From assembly GCA_964504305.1 (NCBI GenBank), contig CAZDEB010000001.1, positions 248,001 through 312,000 of the forward strand: 64,000 nucleotides of DNA, given 5' to 3'. Shown here piece by piece: positions 16,413 through 24,731 of the stretch (position 1 is the first letter of the stretch; each line of letters opens with the position of its first letter). Source of the stretch: UBA11606 sp964504305 (GTDB lineage: Bacteria; Actinomycetota; Acidimicrobiia; Acidimicrobiales; Aldehydirespiratoraceae). The notes beneath the pieces are model-generated. The model searched no databases. It was given only the letters and a program-made list of their open reading frames with translations, and was not told the DNA's origin. A program made the translations under genes and the position numbers.

Positions 16413-17671
16413 GGCTGGTAGCCGGTGCGAGCAGCGAGACCAGGGTTGGCGGCGTCGGGGTCGACCGTTTCGAGGCTGCCGCCCTCCGCCCACCATAAGA
16501 ACCCCAACCCGATCACACCGAAGATCACGCCGCCCACCGCCATCGGCGTGACCGTGTTGGTGATCTGACGGTCTACCAGCGCAGCCAACAAGGCCCCGCC
16601 GCCTTGGGTTGCCAGCCCCCTGGCCGCGGCCGCGGTGCCGGCCAAGCGAGACATGGGCTGGAGGGCCAGTGACACGCCCGATGTGGTGACCATGGTCGAA
16701 AACGTGCTGGTGGCGGTGATCAATGCGACCCACACAAAGAACGGCGGAACCCCGTTGGTGGCAAGCGTCGTTACCAGCAGAACCGCGAACGTGGCGGTGA
16801 GTCCGAGGTAGGCGCGGCGCACAAGTTTTGCCGCTCCGACTCGTGCGACGAGGCGGCTGCTCAACCAGATGAACGTGCCGTTGACGGCCGATATCGCGGC
16901 GAAGGTGAGTGCGAACCAGTTCTTGTGGCCGTATATGACGTCGACGATTGGTTGGCTGCTGCCCAGAAACACATAAAACGCGCCGTCACTGAACACCATC
17001 GCGAGGATGTATCCAGCGGTCGAACGGTTGGAAAACACGGTGCGGTAGCCGCGCGCCGTAGAGCGAAAGTCGAGCGGTCGGCGGTTCTCGGCCGGAAGAG
17101 TCTCGCCGAAGTGACGGACCCAGCCGACGGCAATCAGCGCCAACAAGACCGCGGCGACAAACACTGCTTGCCAGTGCCCGCTCAACAGGAGTCCTTCACC
17201 GATGAGGGGCGAGATTGTTGGCCCGATCAAGAACGCGGCCATCACCAGGGCCAGTACACGAGCCATCTGGTCGCCGTCGTAAAGATCGCGGGCGATGGCG
17301 TGCGAGAGGACGCTCGGCCCCGCCGCGCCAATACCCCACACCAGTCGGGCCACCAGAACCCACGAAAAACTAGGGGCAACGCTCGCGCCCAAGGCCCCGA
17401 GGGTGTAGAGCCCGAGCGACGCGTAGAGCACCGGTTTGCGGCCGAATCGATCGGCGACTGGTCCGTACAACGGTTGGCCGACCGCCAGCCCAAAGAAATA
17501 GAAAGTGACGAGCAGCGATACCTGTCCGGACCCGCTGCTGAGGGAGAATTCCGAGCGGATTTCGTCGAACGCCGGCAGCACGGTGTCGATCCCGAAGGCC
17601 AACAAGAAGCTGAGAAACGCGAGGTAGGCGATAACTCCCCGCTCGTCGCGGTGATCAGTAAGCGTGGTCAC
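16409..17671 (-). CDS. MFS multidrug exporter (Bcr/CflA type)
   Basis: A 420-residue 12-helix transporter. GTG 17671 was chosen because its GTGA overlaps the stop of the FAD oxidase gene and because the following LAFLSFLLAFGIDTVLPAFDEI is the typical first helix of Bcr/CflA proteins; the longer upstream frame reads through the oxidase gene out of frame. Seen: GPVADRFGRKPVLYASLGLYTLGAL, the MFS loop 2-3 signature, and VWGIGAAGPSVLSHAIARDLYDG, the motif C region typical of drug:H+ antiporters (quoted parts within residues 65-145). It probably exports toxic compounds from the cytoplasm. Confidence 0.88.
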   Translation of the reverse strand: MTTLTDHRDERGVIAYLAFLSFLLAFGIDTVLPAFDEIRSEFSLSSGSGQVSLLVTFYFFGLAVGQPLYGPVADRFGRKPVLYASLGLYTLGALGASVAPSFSWVLVARLVWGIGAAGPSVLSHAIARDLYDGDQMARVLALVMAAFLIGPTISPLIGEGLLLSGHWQAVFVAAVLLALIAVGWVRHFGETLPAENRRPLDFRSTARGYRTVFSNRSTAGYILAMVFSDGAFYVFLGSSQPIVDVIYGHKNWFALTFAAISAVNGTFIWLSSRLVARVGAAKLVRRAYLGLTATFAVLLVTTLATNGVPPFFVWVALITATSTFSTMVTTSGVSLALQPMSRLAGTAAAARGLATQGGGALLAALVDRQITNTVTPMAVGGVIFGVIGLGFLWWAEGGSLETVDPDAANPGLAARTGYQP

Positions 17672-19092
17672 GGGTTCGGGATTGTTTTGCCCGGGTTGAA
17701 CAAACCGTGCGGGTCGAGAGCATTTTTGATCCGCCACGCCAGTTCGATTTCGAGCGAATCTTTTTGGGTTGACATTTCGTCTCTCAGCACCTGGCCCACG
17801 CCGTGTTCGGCGCTGAGGGTGCCGCCAAACTCGAAGGTAATGGCATCTATCGCGGCCTTGGCGGCGAGTCGGTGCGACGGTTCCCAGTCGCCACTCAGCG
17901 GCGGCAAGACATGCAGGTGAATGTTGCCGTCGCCAATATGGCCGAAGGAGAACGGACGCCATCCGGGTGCGGTCTGGGCAACCGCGGCCTCGGTCTGTTT
18001 GACGAAATCGACCACCCGCCCCACCGGGACCGCCGTGTCGTACTTGATATAGCCGTCAAGGTTGTCCCACAGCTGGGTTGGTGGCATTTCGTCGCGGATC
18101 ATCCAGAGCGTTTCTTCTTGATCGGTAGTCGCGGCGATCGTGGCATCGACGATGAATTTGTTGGTGTGAGCGGCCTCGAGAAAGTGCGTTATTGCGTCGG
18201 CGGCGTCGAGGCCGTGAGGGGTCGCCACCCTGACGAGCACGTACCAAGAGCCGACAGTCTCGATCGGTCGCAGCAGGTCGAACTTTTCTACGGCTCGGTC
18301 GATCCCGGCCTTTGGCATGAGTTCGAATGCGGTAACGGTTCCACCAGTCGAACGAGCCAAGGCCAGCAACGACAACACGTCGTCGATCGACCGCAGGGCC
18401 ACGAGTGCGGTCTGATGGTCGTGGATCGCCGGTAGCAGCTTGACCACCGCTCGGGTCACGATTCCCAACGTTCCTTCGGCTCCGATGAAGAATTGGCGGA
18501 GCTGATATCCAGTCGAGTCCTTGCGAAGGGCGCTGAGGCCGTTCCAGATCCGACCGTCGGCCAGCACGACTTCGAGGCCAAGTATGTGGTCTCGGGTCGG
18601 ACCGAACTGCAAAACGTTGATGCCGCCGGCGTTGGTCGAGATGGCGCCCCCGATGGAGGCCGTGCCGCGTGCGCCCCAGTCGGGGGCAAACATTCTGCCC
18701 GCGCTGGCAGCGGCGTCCTGGATTGCTTGGATGGTCGTCCCGGCCTGAACCGTGGCGGTGGATCCGGCAACATCGACCTCTTCGATTGCTCGCATCCGGC
18801 TGAGCGACACCACTACCGACGCTTGGCCGTCGACCGGCTGAGCCCCGCCGCTGAGCCCGGTGTTTCCGCCCAACGTGCAGACGCTGATGCCGACCTCGGC
18901 ACAGGCTCGCACGACATCAGAAACCTCGTTGGTCGAACCGGGACGGACCGCGGCGACGACCGGTCCGGTAACTATGCCGCGTTGATCTCGTCCGTATTCT
19001 TCGGCTTCGGCCTCGGCAAAAGTGTTGCCCGGGCCGACGATCGCCGCCAGCTTCTCGAGCAACGATTGCCAGTGGTCGGTCCCCGCGCTCAC
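17668..19092 (-). CDS. FAD-linked 2-hydroxyacid dehydrogenase (GlcD/D2HGDH-like)
   Basis: A 474-residue flavoprotein with a PCMH-type FAD domain: VCTLGGNTGLSGGAQ, DWGARGTASIGGAISTNAGG and FIGAEGTLGIVT are the characteristic FAD-binding segments. The C-terminal FAD-oxidase domain carries SFGHIGDGNIHLHV and AEHGVGQVLRDEM with the metal-binding histidines and glutamate. This family oxidises D-lactate, glycolate or D-2-hydroxyglutarate to the 2-oxo acid. The start is GTG 19092, 7 nt after the TetR gene stop at 19100. It is followed with GTGA overlap by an MFS exporter, and the three probably form one operon with the TetR gene. Confidence 0.88.
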   Translation of the reverse strand: MSAGTDHWQSLLEKLAAIVGPGNTFAEAEAEEYGRDQRGIVTGPVVAAVRPGSTNEVSDVVRACAEVGISVCTLGGNTGLSGGAQPVDGQASVVVSLSRMRAIEEVDVAGSTATVQAGTTIQAIQDAAASAGRMFAPDWGARGTASIGGAISTNAGGINVLQFGPTRDHILGLEVVLADGRIWNGLSALRKDSTGYQLRQFFIGAEGTLGIVTRAVVKLLPAIHDHQTALVALRSIDDVLSLLALARSTGGTVTAFELMPKAGIDRAVEKFDLLRPIETVGSWYVLVRVATPHGLDAADAITHFLEAAHTNKFIVDATIAATTDQEETLWMIRDEMPPTQLWDNLDGYIKYDTAVPVGRVVDFVKQTEAAVAQTAPGWRPFSFGHIGDGNIHLHVLPPLSGDWEPSHRLAAKAAIDAITFEFGGTLSAEHGVGQVLRDEMSTQKDSLEIELAWRIKNALDPHGLFNPGKTIPNP

Positions 19093-19099
19093 CGCAGCG

Positions 19100-19654
19100 T
19101 CAGTCGTGGCTGGCTAGGCGAAGCGACAACTCCGACACTCGTGAGCGCACCGCGTCACGGTCGATGCCAAAGTCGGCCAGCCCCGCCATGATCTCTTCTT
19201 CGAACGCGCCCCAACCAAACTGAAGGGCCGCACACAGGGCAACTTCGGCGAGAAGATCATCGTCGGTTTCGTGACGACCGCTGGCCGCGGCCTGACCTCG
19301 AACAATTCGGTGCATGAGGGCAGTCATGGGCGACATCGCCTCGTCGATCTCCAACTTGGCGAACGTGCGGTAGCTGGACGCGTCGTCGCCGGTGTTGACC
19401 GGAAGAACCCCGTTGGAGTCCCAGCGTTTGCCCATTTCTTCGGTCGCGACGGTGACGGCCTCGGCGAAAACGGCGTCCTTTGAACCAAAATAGTGATGGA
19501 TCAGGCCGTAGTTGACCCCGGCGGTCTTGGCCAATTCTCGACCCGAGATCTGCCGCGGTGACCGCATAGCCATCAACTGGACGGCAGCATTGATCAGGCT
19601 GCGGCGCACCGCCTCGGGACCCCGCACCGACGGCGATGCCGCGGTATCGGACAC
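19100..19654 (-). CDS. TetR-family transcriptional regulator
   Basis: A 184-residue regulator with an N-terminal helix-turn-helix: QISGRELAKTAGVNYGLIHHYF followed by GSKDAVFAEAV, the standard TetR recognition region over residues 35-66. The C-terminal ligand domain is helical with no recognisable specificity. GTG 19654 lies one base after the ilvD stop, so it may be read from the ilvD mRNA. It is followed closely by the FAD oxidase and MFS exporter, which are its likely targets; regulation of an exporter by a TetR protein is common but here inferred. Confidence 0.88.
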   Translation of the reverse strand: MSDTAASPSVRGPEAVRRSLINAAVQLMAMRSPRQISGRELAKTAGVNYGLIHHYFGSKDAVFAEAVTVATEEMGKRWDSNGVLPVNTGDDASSYRTFAKLEIDEAMSPMTALMHRIVRGQAAASGRHETDDDLLAEVALCAALQFGWGAFEEEIMAGLADFGIDRDAVRSRVSELSLRLASHD

Positions 19655-19655
19655 G

Positions 19656-21512
19656 TCAGCGACCGATCTGCGAGACGTCTCGAACCGCCCCTTGGTCCGC
19701 CGATGTCGTCATCGCCGCGTAGGCCCTGAGCGCCGCCGAGACCTTGCGGGGACGAACCTCGGCCGGTTGCCACGCGGCATCACCCTTGGCTTCCATCGCG
19801 GTTCGTCGACGAGCGAGTTCGTCGTCGGTCACGCGAACAGCGATGGTGCGATTGGGGATGTCGATATCGATGATGTCGCCATCTTCGATCAACCCGATCG
19901 CGCCGCCGCTAGCGGCCTCGGGGGAGGCGTGACCGATCGACAGCCCTGACGTTCCGCCCGAAAACCGGCCGTCGGTGAGCAGTGCGCATTCTTTGCCGAG
20001 ATTTCGGCTTTTGATGTAGCTGGTCGGGTACAACATCTCTTGCATCCCGGGGCCGCCTTTGGGTCCCTCGTAACGAATGATTACGACGTCCCCAGCTTGG
20101 ATCCCGCCTTCGTCGAGGATCCCGTCGCAGGCCGCTTCTTGACTCTCAAATACCCGAGCCGGGCCAGAGAAGGTGAATATCGACGGATCGACTCCCGCGG
20201 TCTTCACGATGCAGCCATCCTCGGCGATATTGCCAAAGAGCACGGCCAAACCACCGTCGGCAAAGTACGGCTGGTCGGTCGATCGGATGCATCCTTCGGC
20301 GCGGTCCAGATCGAGGGTGTCCCATCGGGTGCTTTGGCTGAATGCCGTCTGGGTAGGGATACCAGCGGGGCCGGCCCGGAAAAACTCGACCACCTCGGCC
20401 GATGGGCTACGAGCCACGTCCCACTGTTCGAGCGCCGCTTCTAGCGTTTCGCTGTGGATCGTGGGCCGCGACGTGTCGATGAGCCCACCACGAGCGAGTT
20501 CGCCGATGATCCCCATGATCCCTCCGGCTCGATGAACATCTTCGACGTGATAGATCGGCGACGCGGGCGCCACCTTGCAAATTGCCGGGGTGTTGCGACT
20601 GAGACGGTCGATGTCGGCCATGGTGAAGTCGACTTCGCCTTCGCGGGCCATAGCCAAGATGTGCAGAACCGTGTTGGTGGACCCGCCCATCGCGATGTCG
20701 AGGGTCATGGCATTTTCGAACGCCGTTTTGGTGCAAATCGAGCGGGGCAGGACCGAGTCGTCGTCTTTTTCGTAGTAGCGCCGAGCGATGTCGACGATGC
20801 GGTTCCCGGCTTCGAGGAACAGCCTTTCGCGGTCGCTGTGGGTCGCGACCACGGTGCCGTTGCCGGGCAGTGACAACCCGAGCGCCTCGGTGAGGCAATT
20901 CATGGAGTTGGCGGTGAACATTCCCGAACACGAGCCGCAGGTCGGGCACGCCGACCTTTCCATCTGAAGCACGTCTTCGTCGCTGACCGAGACATCGCCG
21001 GCTTTGATCATCGGGTCGATTAGATCGAGTTTGACTTCGACCCCAGCCAGCTTGGTCTTGCCGGCCTCCATCGGCCCGCCGGTTACAAATATGCACGGGA
21101 TGTTGAGTCGCATGGCCGCCATCAACATTCCCGGTGTGATCTTGTCGCAGTTGGAGATGCAGACCATCGCGTCGGCGCAGTGAGCGTTGACCATGTACTC
21201 CACGGAGTCGGCGATCAGGTCGCGCGACGGGAGGCTGTAGAGCATGCCGTCATGGCCCATGGCGATTCCGTCGTCGACCGCAATCGTGTTGAACTCTTTG
21301 GCAACCCCACCCGCGGCCTCGATTTCGCGAGCGACGAGTTGGCCCAGATCCTTTAGGTGTACGTGCCCCGGCACAAACTGGGTGAAGGAGTTGGCAACCG
21401 CGATGATGGGCTTGTCGAAATCCTCATCGGTCATGCCGGTGGCTCGCCACAAAGAGCGAGCGCCCGCCATGTTGCGTCCCTGCGTGCTGGTTCTAGAACG
21501 GTAGTCAGGCAT
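19656..21512 (-). CDS. ilvD: Dihydroxy-acid dehydratase
   Basis: A 618-residue enzyme of branched-chain amino acid and pantothenate synthesis that dehydrates 2,3-dihydroxy-isovalerate or -3-methylvalerate to the 2-oxo acids. Seen: MPDYRSRTSTQGRNMAGARSLWRATGM start, CISNCDKITPGML and CPTCGSCSGMFTANSMNCL with the Fe-S cluster cysteines, DGRFSGGTSGLSIGH near the C-terminus (each quoted part a family hallmark). Length matches E. coli IlvD (616). ATG 21512 has no Shine-Dalgarno; TAGCCT lies 7 nt upstream. No other ilv gene is nearby. Confidence 0.96.
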   Translation of the reverse strand: MPDYRSRTSTQGRNMAGARSLWRATGMTDEDFDKPIIAVANSFTQFVPGHVHLKDLGQLVAREIEAAGGVAKEFNTIAVDDGIAMGHDGMLYSLPSRDLIADSVEYMVNAHCADAMVCISNCDKITPGMLMAAMRLNIPCIFVTGGPMEAGKTKLAGVEVKLDLIDPMIKAGDVSVSDEDVLQMERSACPTCGSCSGMFTANSMNCLTEALGLSLPGNGTVVATHSDRERLFLEAGNRIVDIARRYYEKDDDSVLPRSICTKTAFENAMTLDIAMGGSTNTVLHILAMAREGEVDFTMADIDRLSRNTPAICKVAPASPIYHVEDVHRAGGIMGIIGELARGGLIDTSRPTIHSETLEAALEQWDVARSPSAEVVEFFRAGPAGIPTQTAFSQSTRWDTLDLDRAEGCIRSTDQPYFADGGLAVLFGNIAEDGCIVKTAGVDPSIFTFSGPARVFESQEAACDGILDEGGIQAGDVVIIRYEGPKGGPGMQEMLYPTSYIKSRNLGKECALLTDGRFSGGTSGLSIGHASPEAASGGAIGLIEDGDIIDIDIPNRTIAVRVTDDELARRRTAMEAKGDAAWQPAEVRPRKVSAALRAYAAMTTSADQGAVRDVSQIGR

Positions 21513-21519
21513 GAGCCAA

Positions 21520-21525
21520 AGGCTA
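21520..21525 (-). promoter_or_regulatory. Putative -10 box for leaderless ilvD mRNA
   Basis: TAGCCT on the minus strand with a 7-nt gap to ATG 21512 and no Shine-Dalgarno between. Same arrangement as at the threonine aldolase gene, which has the identical hexamer. Confidence 0.4.
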
Positions 21526-21579
21526 GTTTCTTTTTAGCCAAAGCTCCTTTTGGCGCCGATCGCGTCGCGTGCGAAGCGG

Positions 21580-21585
21580 TAGGGT
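21580..21585 (+). promoter_or_regulatory. Putative -10 box for leaderless MFS mRNA
   Basis: TAGGGT followed by 6 nt and ATG 21592, with no Shine-Dalgarno. Located in the 79-bp gap divergent from ilvD. Confidence 0.4.
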
Positions 21586-21591
21586 GCCGAG

Positions 21592-22713
21592 ATGTACGTA
21601 CCGCATCGGGTTCTTTTGGCCCTGCGGGTTAGCACCGAAATGGGACTGGTTCTGGCGACCGCCGTAGCCACCGCCACCTTCGTCGCCACTCCTTTGGTGC
21701 TCAGTGCGGTTGCCGAACGTTTCAGTGTCAGCGTTGGCACCGCAGCGCTGTTTTCGGCAAGCCAGTTGGGCTGGTTCGTTGTCGGCTCATGGACCGCGGG
21801 ACGGTTTGTCCAACCCTCGGCAAGGCTTTTTGTTGCGTCGCTCTTAGTACTGGCTCTCTCCAACCTCGTGAGCGCCGTTGTAACGGCATTTGTGTTGTTG
21901 GTGATAGTTCGTGGTGTGGCGGGGCTGGCCCTGGGAGTCTTGACATGGCTGTCCTATTCACAAGTGTTTGGTAACGCCGAGCGGACCAGCGATATCGCGG
22001 TTGTCGGTCCCATTACCGGGGTCGTTGTCGCCCCACTTTTTGGCCTGCTCCTGAGGGTCTCAGATGTTCGGTCGGTGTTCGTTGTCCTAGCGGTTGTGGC
22101 CCTCGTGCCTCTCGTGGCGATACCCCGGTTCTCGGCTATCCCTCAGCGACGCGATGTTCGCAATCGGGCAATGCCCGCCGCACTGGTGCTCGTCGGTGCT
22201 CTCGGTTTTGTCACCCTCGGCGGCTCGGCGGTGTTCGTGTTTACCGGAGCGATTGCCGCCGACCGGTTCTCGTTGGGGGCGTTCGAACTCTCGTTGGTGT
22301 TCTCGGCCAACGCGGCCGCAGGCATCCCGGCTGCCCGGTGGCGCGGCGCTCGACCTTTGGCGGGCGCGTGGTTCCTCGTCCCGGCGATTTGCGCGCTCGC
22401 GATCGGCCGCCTTAGCGAGCCGGCGGTGTTCGTGACCGCCATTGTGGTTTGGGGTTTTGCTTTTTGGGTTGCCGTTCCGGGCACCTACAACCTGCTCGCC
22501 GAACGGTCGCGGTTTCCCGCCGAACGGGCCGGTGACGCCCAAGCAGTGATGGCGGCTGGTCGGTCGGTTGGTCCGCTCTTGGGCGCGTCGCTTGTCGCGG
22601 GAGGCTCCTATGCGGTTCTCACCGGAGTCGGAGCGTTGATACTCGCAGCAGCGGCGCTGGTGATCGTGTCTGTCGAGTTGGGCTCATCCCCGGCGGTGAC
22701 CGTCGACGGCTAG
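21592..22713 (+). CDS. MFS-family membrane transporter
   Basis: A 373-residue hydrophobic protein with about 11-12 predicted helices, for example VLATAVATATFVATPLVLSA, LFVASLLVLALSNLVSAVV and LAVVALVPLVAIPRF-like stretches. The SWTAGRFV loop and the internal two-fold pattern fit a major facilitator, but the classic GxLaDrxGrkxxl loop is absent, so the family call rests on topology. Substrate is unknown. It is divergent from ilvD and its stop codon forms part of the putative -10 box of the next gene, the LigD-type polymerase, so the two may be separately transcribed. Confidence 0.7.
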   Translation: MYVPHRVLLALRVSTEMGLVLATAVATATFVATPLVLSAVAERFSVSVGTAALFSASQLGWFVVGSWTAGRFVQPSARLFVASLLVLALSNLVSAVVTAFVLLVIVRGVAGLALGVLTWLSYSQVFGNAERTSDIAVVGPITGVVVAPLFGLLLRVSDVRSVFVVLAVVALVPLVAIPRFSAIPQRRDVRNRAMPAALVLVGALGFVTLGGSAVFVFTGAIAADRFSLGAFELSLVFSANAAAGIPAARWRGARPLAGAWFLVPAICALAIGRLSEPAVFVTAIVVWGFAFWVAVPGTYNLLAERSRFPAERAGDAQAVMAAGRSVGPLLGASLVAGGSYAVLTGVGALILAAAALVIVSVELGSSPAVTVDG

Positions 22714-22716
22714 CGT
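22711..22716 (+). promoter_or_regulatory. Putative -10 box for leaderless polymerase mRNA, overlapping stop codon
   Basis: TAGCGT whose first three bases are the stop codon of the upstream MFS gene; 8 nt separate it from ATG 22725. No Shine-Dalgarno is present. Confidence 0.35.
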
Positions 22717-22724
22717 CGAGGTTT

Positions 22725-23741
22725 ATGCCCGCCGATCCTGTGACCCTCGAAGTTGATGGGCGCGAGGTAAGGGTCACGAGTCCCGACAAAGTCTTTTTTC
22801 CGAAGCGGGGCGAAACCAAGCTCGACCTTGTTCGCTACTACCTTGCGGTGGCGGAGCCGTTCTTGCGGGCGGTCGGCGGACGACCGCTCCTGTTGGAGCG
22901 CTATCCAGACGGCGCCCGCGGCAAGTCGTTCTTTCAGAAACGGGTTCCGAAAGGGGCGCCGGATTGGCTGAGCACTGTCGAGGTGAGTACCCCCAACGGC
23001 ACTACATCGAACGCGTTGGTGGCGGCGGACATGGCCAACATTGTTTGGGCGGTCAACATGGGTTGCTTGGGATTTCACGTGTGGCCGTACCGGGCCGCAG
23101 AGCCTGCTTGCGCCGACGAGCTTCGCATCGATCTCGACCCGCAGCCGGGGACGAACTTTGATGATGTCCGCGCCGCAGCCTTCGCAGTCAAAGCACTCTT
23201 GGACGAGGTCGGCATCGTTGCGTACCCAAAAACTTCCGGAAGCAAAGGCATCCACATTTATGCCCGGCTCGAGCCCCGGTGGGACTCAATGGCGGTGCGT
23301 TACGCGGCGGTGGCGCTGGCCAGAGAGCTGCAAAAGCGCCACCCCGAAACTCTCACGTGCGAGTGGTGGAAAGAACAACGAGGGGAGCGGGTATTTGTTG
23401 ATTTCAATCAAAACGCGCCCCATAAAACGGTGTTTGGAGCATGGTCGGCGAGGCCACGCGTTGGCGCTCAAGTTTCGACCCCGATCACCTGGGCCGAAGT
23501 CGCCACTGTTCAGTCCGAGGAGTTGACGATCGAGACGGTTCCCGACCGCCTGGCGGCGATGGGCGATGCGTGGGCATCAATCGACGACAACTTGCAGTCG
23601 ATCGAACCGTTGCTCGAGTGGCATCGCCGCGACTGGGACCACGGGATGATGGACGCTCCTTGGCCGCCCGTGTATCCCAAGATGCCCAACGAGCCGCCGC
23701 GTGTTAGCCCAAGTCGGGCCAAGAAAGAGCCGAACGGTTAG
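22725..23741 (+). CDS. LigD-type DNA repair polymerase (PolDom, primase-polymerase family)
   Basis: A 338-residue protein equivalent to the polymerase domain of actinobacterial LigD (AEP superfamily), which adds nucleotides during non-homologous end joining. Seen: VTSPDKVFFPKRGETK, the DNA/5'-phosphate binding region, ELRIDLDPQPG with the catalytic Asp-x-Asp, YPKTSGSKGIHIYARL with the SGxxGxH motif, and ERVFVDFNQNAPHKT with the third acidic residue. There is no ligase or nuclease domain attached and no ku or ligD gene in the window. Its stop TAG overlaps the convergent ROK kinase stop (TTAG). Confidence 0.9.
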   Translation: MPADPVTLEVDGREVRVTSPDKVFFPKRGETKLDLVRYYLAVAEPFLRAVGGRPLLLERYPDGARGKSFFQKRVPKGAPDWLSTVEVSTPNGTTSNALVAADMANIVWAVNMGCLGFHVWPYRAAEPACADELRIDLDPQPGTNFDDVRAAAFAVKALLDEVGIVAYPKTSGSKGIHIYARLEPRWDSMAVRYAAVALARELQKRHPETLTCEWWKEQRGERVFVDFNQNAPHKTVFGAWSARPRVGAQVSTPITWAEVATVQSEELTIETVPDRLAAMGDAWASIDDNLQSIEPLLEWHRRDWDHGMMDAPWPPVYPKMPNEPPRVSPSRAKKEPNG

Positions 23742-24682
23742 GACTTGGTTGCTTCGAGCGTCCAGAGGGCCGCTCCGAGAGCCCCGGCATCGTCGCCTAG
23801 TTCGGCCATCACCACATCGATCTTCGGGCGGTGGTCGGCGCCAAGTAGCAACCGCTCGAGCCAAGCATCGATACCGGCCCTGAGTGGTTCGCCGATGTCG
23901 GTGAGTCCACCGCCGATCACGACCCGATCGGGGTCAAAGATGAGCGCCAGGTTCGCCAGCCCGCGTGCGACATGGCGACAGAATTGGTCGAATATTCGCG
24001 CCGCATGCGGATCGCCTTTGGCTAGTGCTTCGGCGACGGTAAAGCCGTCGATCGCCTCGACGCGGCCCGCAATCTCGAGGGCCAGCGGAAAGTGCCCCAC
24101 CGCGGCCTGAGCCTGACCCAGGCGGCCGAGCGCGGAACCCGAGGCGTAGTACTCCCACGGACCTTGCTGACCGGTGTGATGGGTGGGGCCGTTGGCGTCT
24201 ACGACCATGTGGCCCGCTTCTCCCGCAAATCCGTTGGCACCGTGGATCAGTTGCCCGCCGCAGACGAACCCGGTCCCGATCCCGGTACCGAGGGTGGCGA
24301 CCAAGAAGTCGTCGGTTCCTCGCCCGGCACCCAGCTTGGCTTCGGCCCAAGTGCCGGCGGTGGCGTCGTTCATCACTTGGACCGGCACCCCGAGGGCGTG
24401 TTGCAGTTCGGTACCCAGTGGATACTCGATGAGTTCTGGCAGGTTCGGCGAATAGTGCACGACCCCGGATCGGTGGGCGAGCCCGGCGACACCCAAACCC
24501 ACCGCGTCGATGGACACCGAGTTGCGGTCGCGGAGCCGGTCGACCATACGTAACAAGGTGGCGAGCAGCACAGGACCGGGACCGGCGCTCGATTCGCGGT
24601 CGCGGTCGACGATTTCTCCACTCGATGCCTCGATGAGCAGAGCGCGGGCGTTGGTTCCGCCGACGTCGAATCCGATGATCAT
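23738..24682 (-). CDS. ROK-family sugar kinase (glucokinase-like) lacking the zinc cysteines
   Basis: A 314-residue kinase counted from ATG 24682 (MIIGFDVGGTNARALLIE), which is the true family N-terminus. Seen: phosphate motif GFDVGGTN, VMNDATAGTWAE with the catalytic Asp region, TLGTGIGTGFVCGG, and GHMVVDANGP with the conserved GH. The zinc-binding CxCGxxGCxE segment of ROK glucokinases is replaced by THHTGQQGPWEYYASG, with no cysteine, although the terminal E-x3-S pattern remains. It probably phosphorylates glucose or a related hexose. TACTCT lies 7 nt before the ATG and no Shine-Dalgarno is seen. Confidence 0.85.
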   Translation of the reverse strand: MIIGFDVGGTNARALLIEASSGEIVDRDRESSAGPGPVLLATLLRMVDRLRDRNSVSIDAVGLGVAGLAHRSGVVHYSPNLPELIEYPLGTELQHALGVPVQVMNDATAGTWAEAKLGAGRGTDDFLVATLGTGIGTGFVCGGQLIHGANGFAGEAGHMVVDANGPTHHTGQQGPWEYYASGSALGRLGQAQAAVGHFPLALEIAGRVEAIDGFTVAEALAKGDPHAARIFDQFCRHVARGLANLALIFDPDRVVIGGGLTDIGEPLRAGIDAWLERLLLGADHRPKIDVVMAELGDDAGALGAALWTLEATKS

Positions 24683-24689
24683 GGCGGCC

Positions 24690-24695
24690 AGAGTA
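24690..24695 (-). promoter_or_regulatory. Putative -10 box for leaderless ROK kinase mRNA
   Basis: TACTCT on the minus strand, 7 nt before ATG 24682. No Shine-Dalgarno intervenes. A -35 element is not convincing. Confidence 0.35.
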
Positions 24696-24731
24696 GGCCG
24701 GTCGGGATCGCAGACCTTGGTCAAGCGTCGA

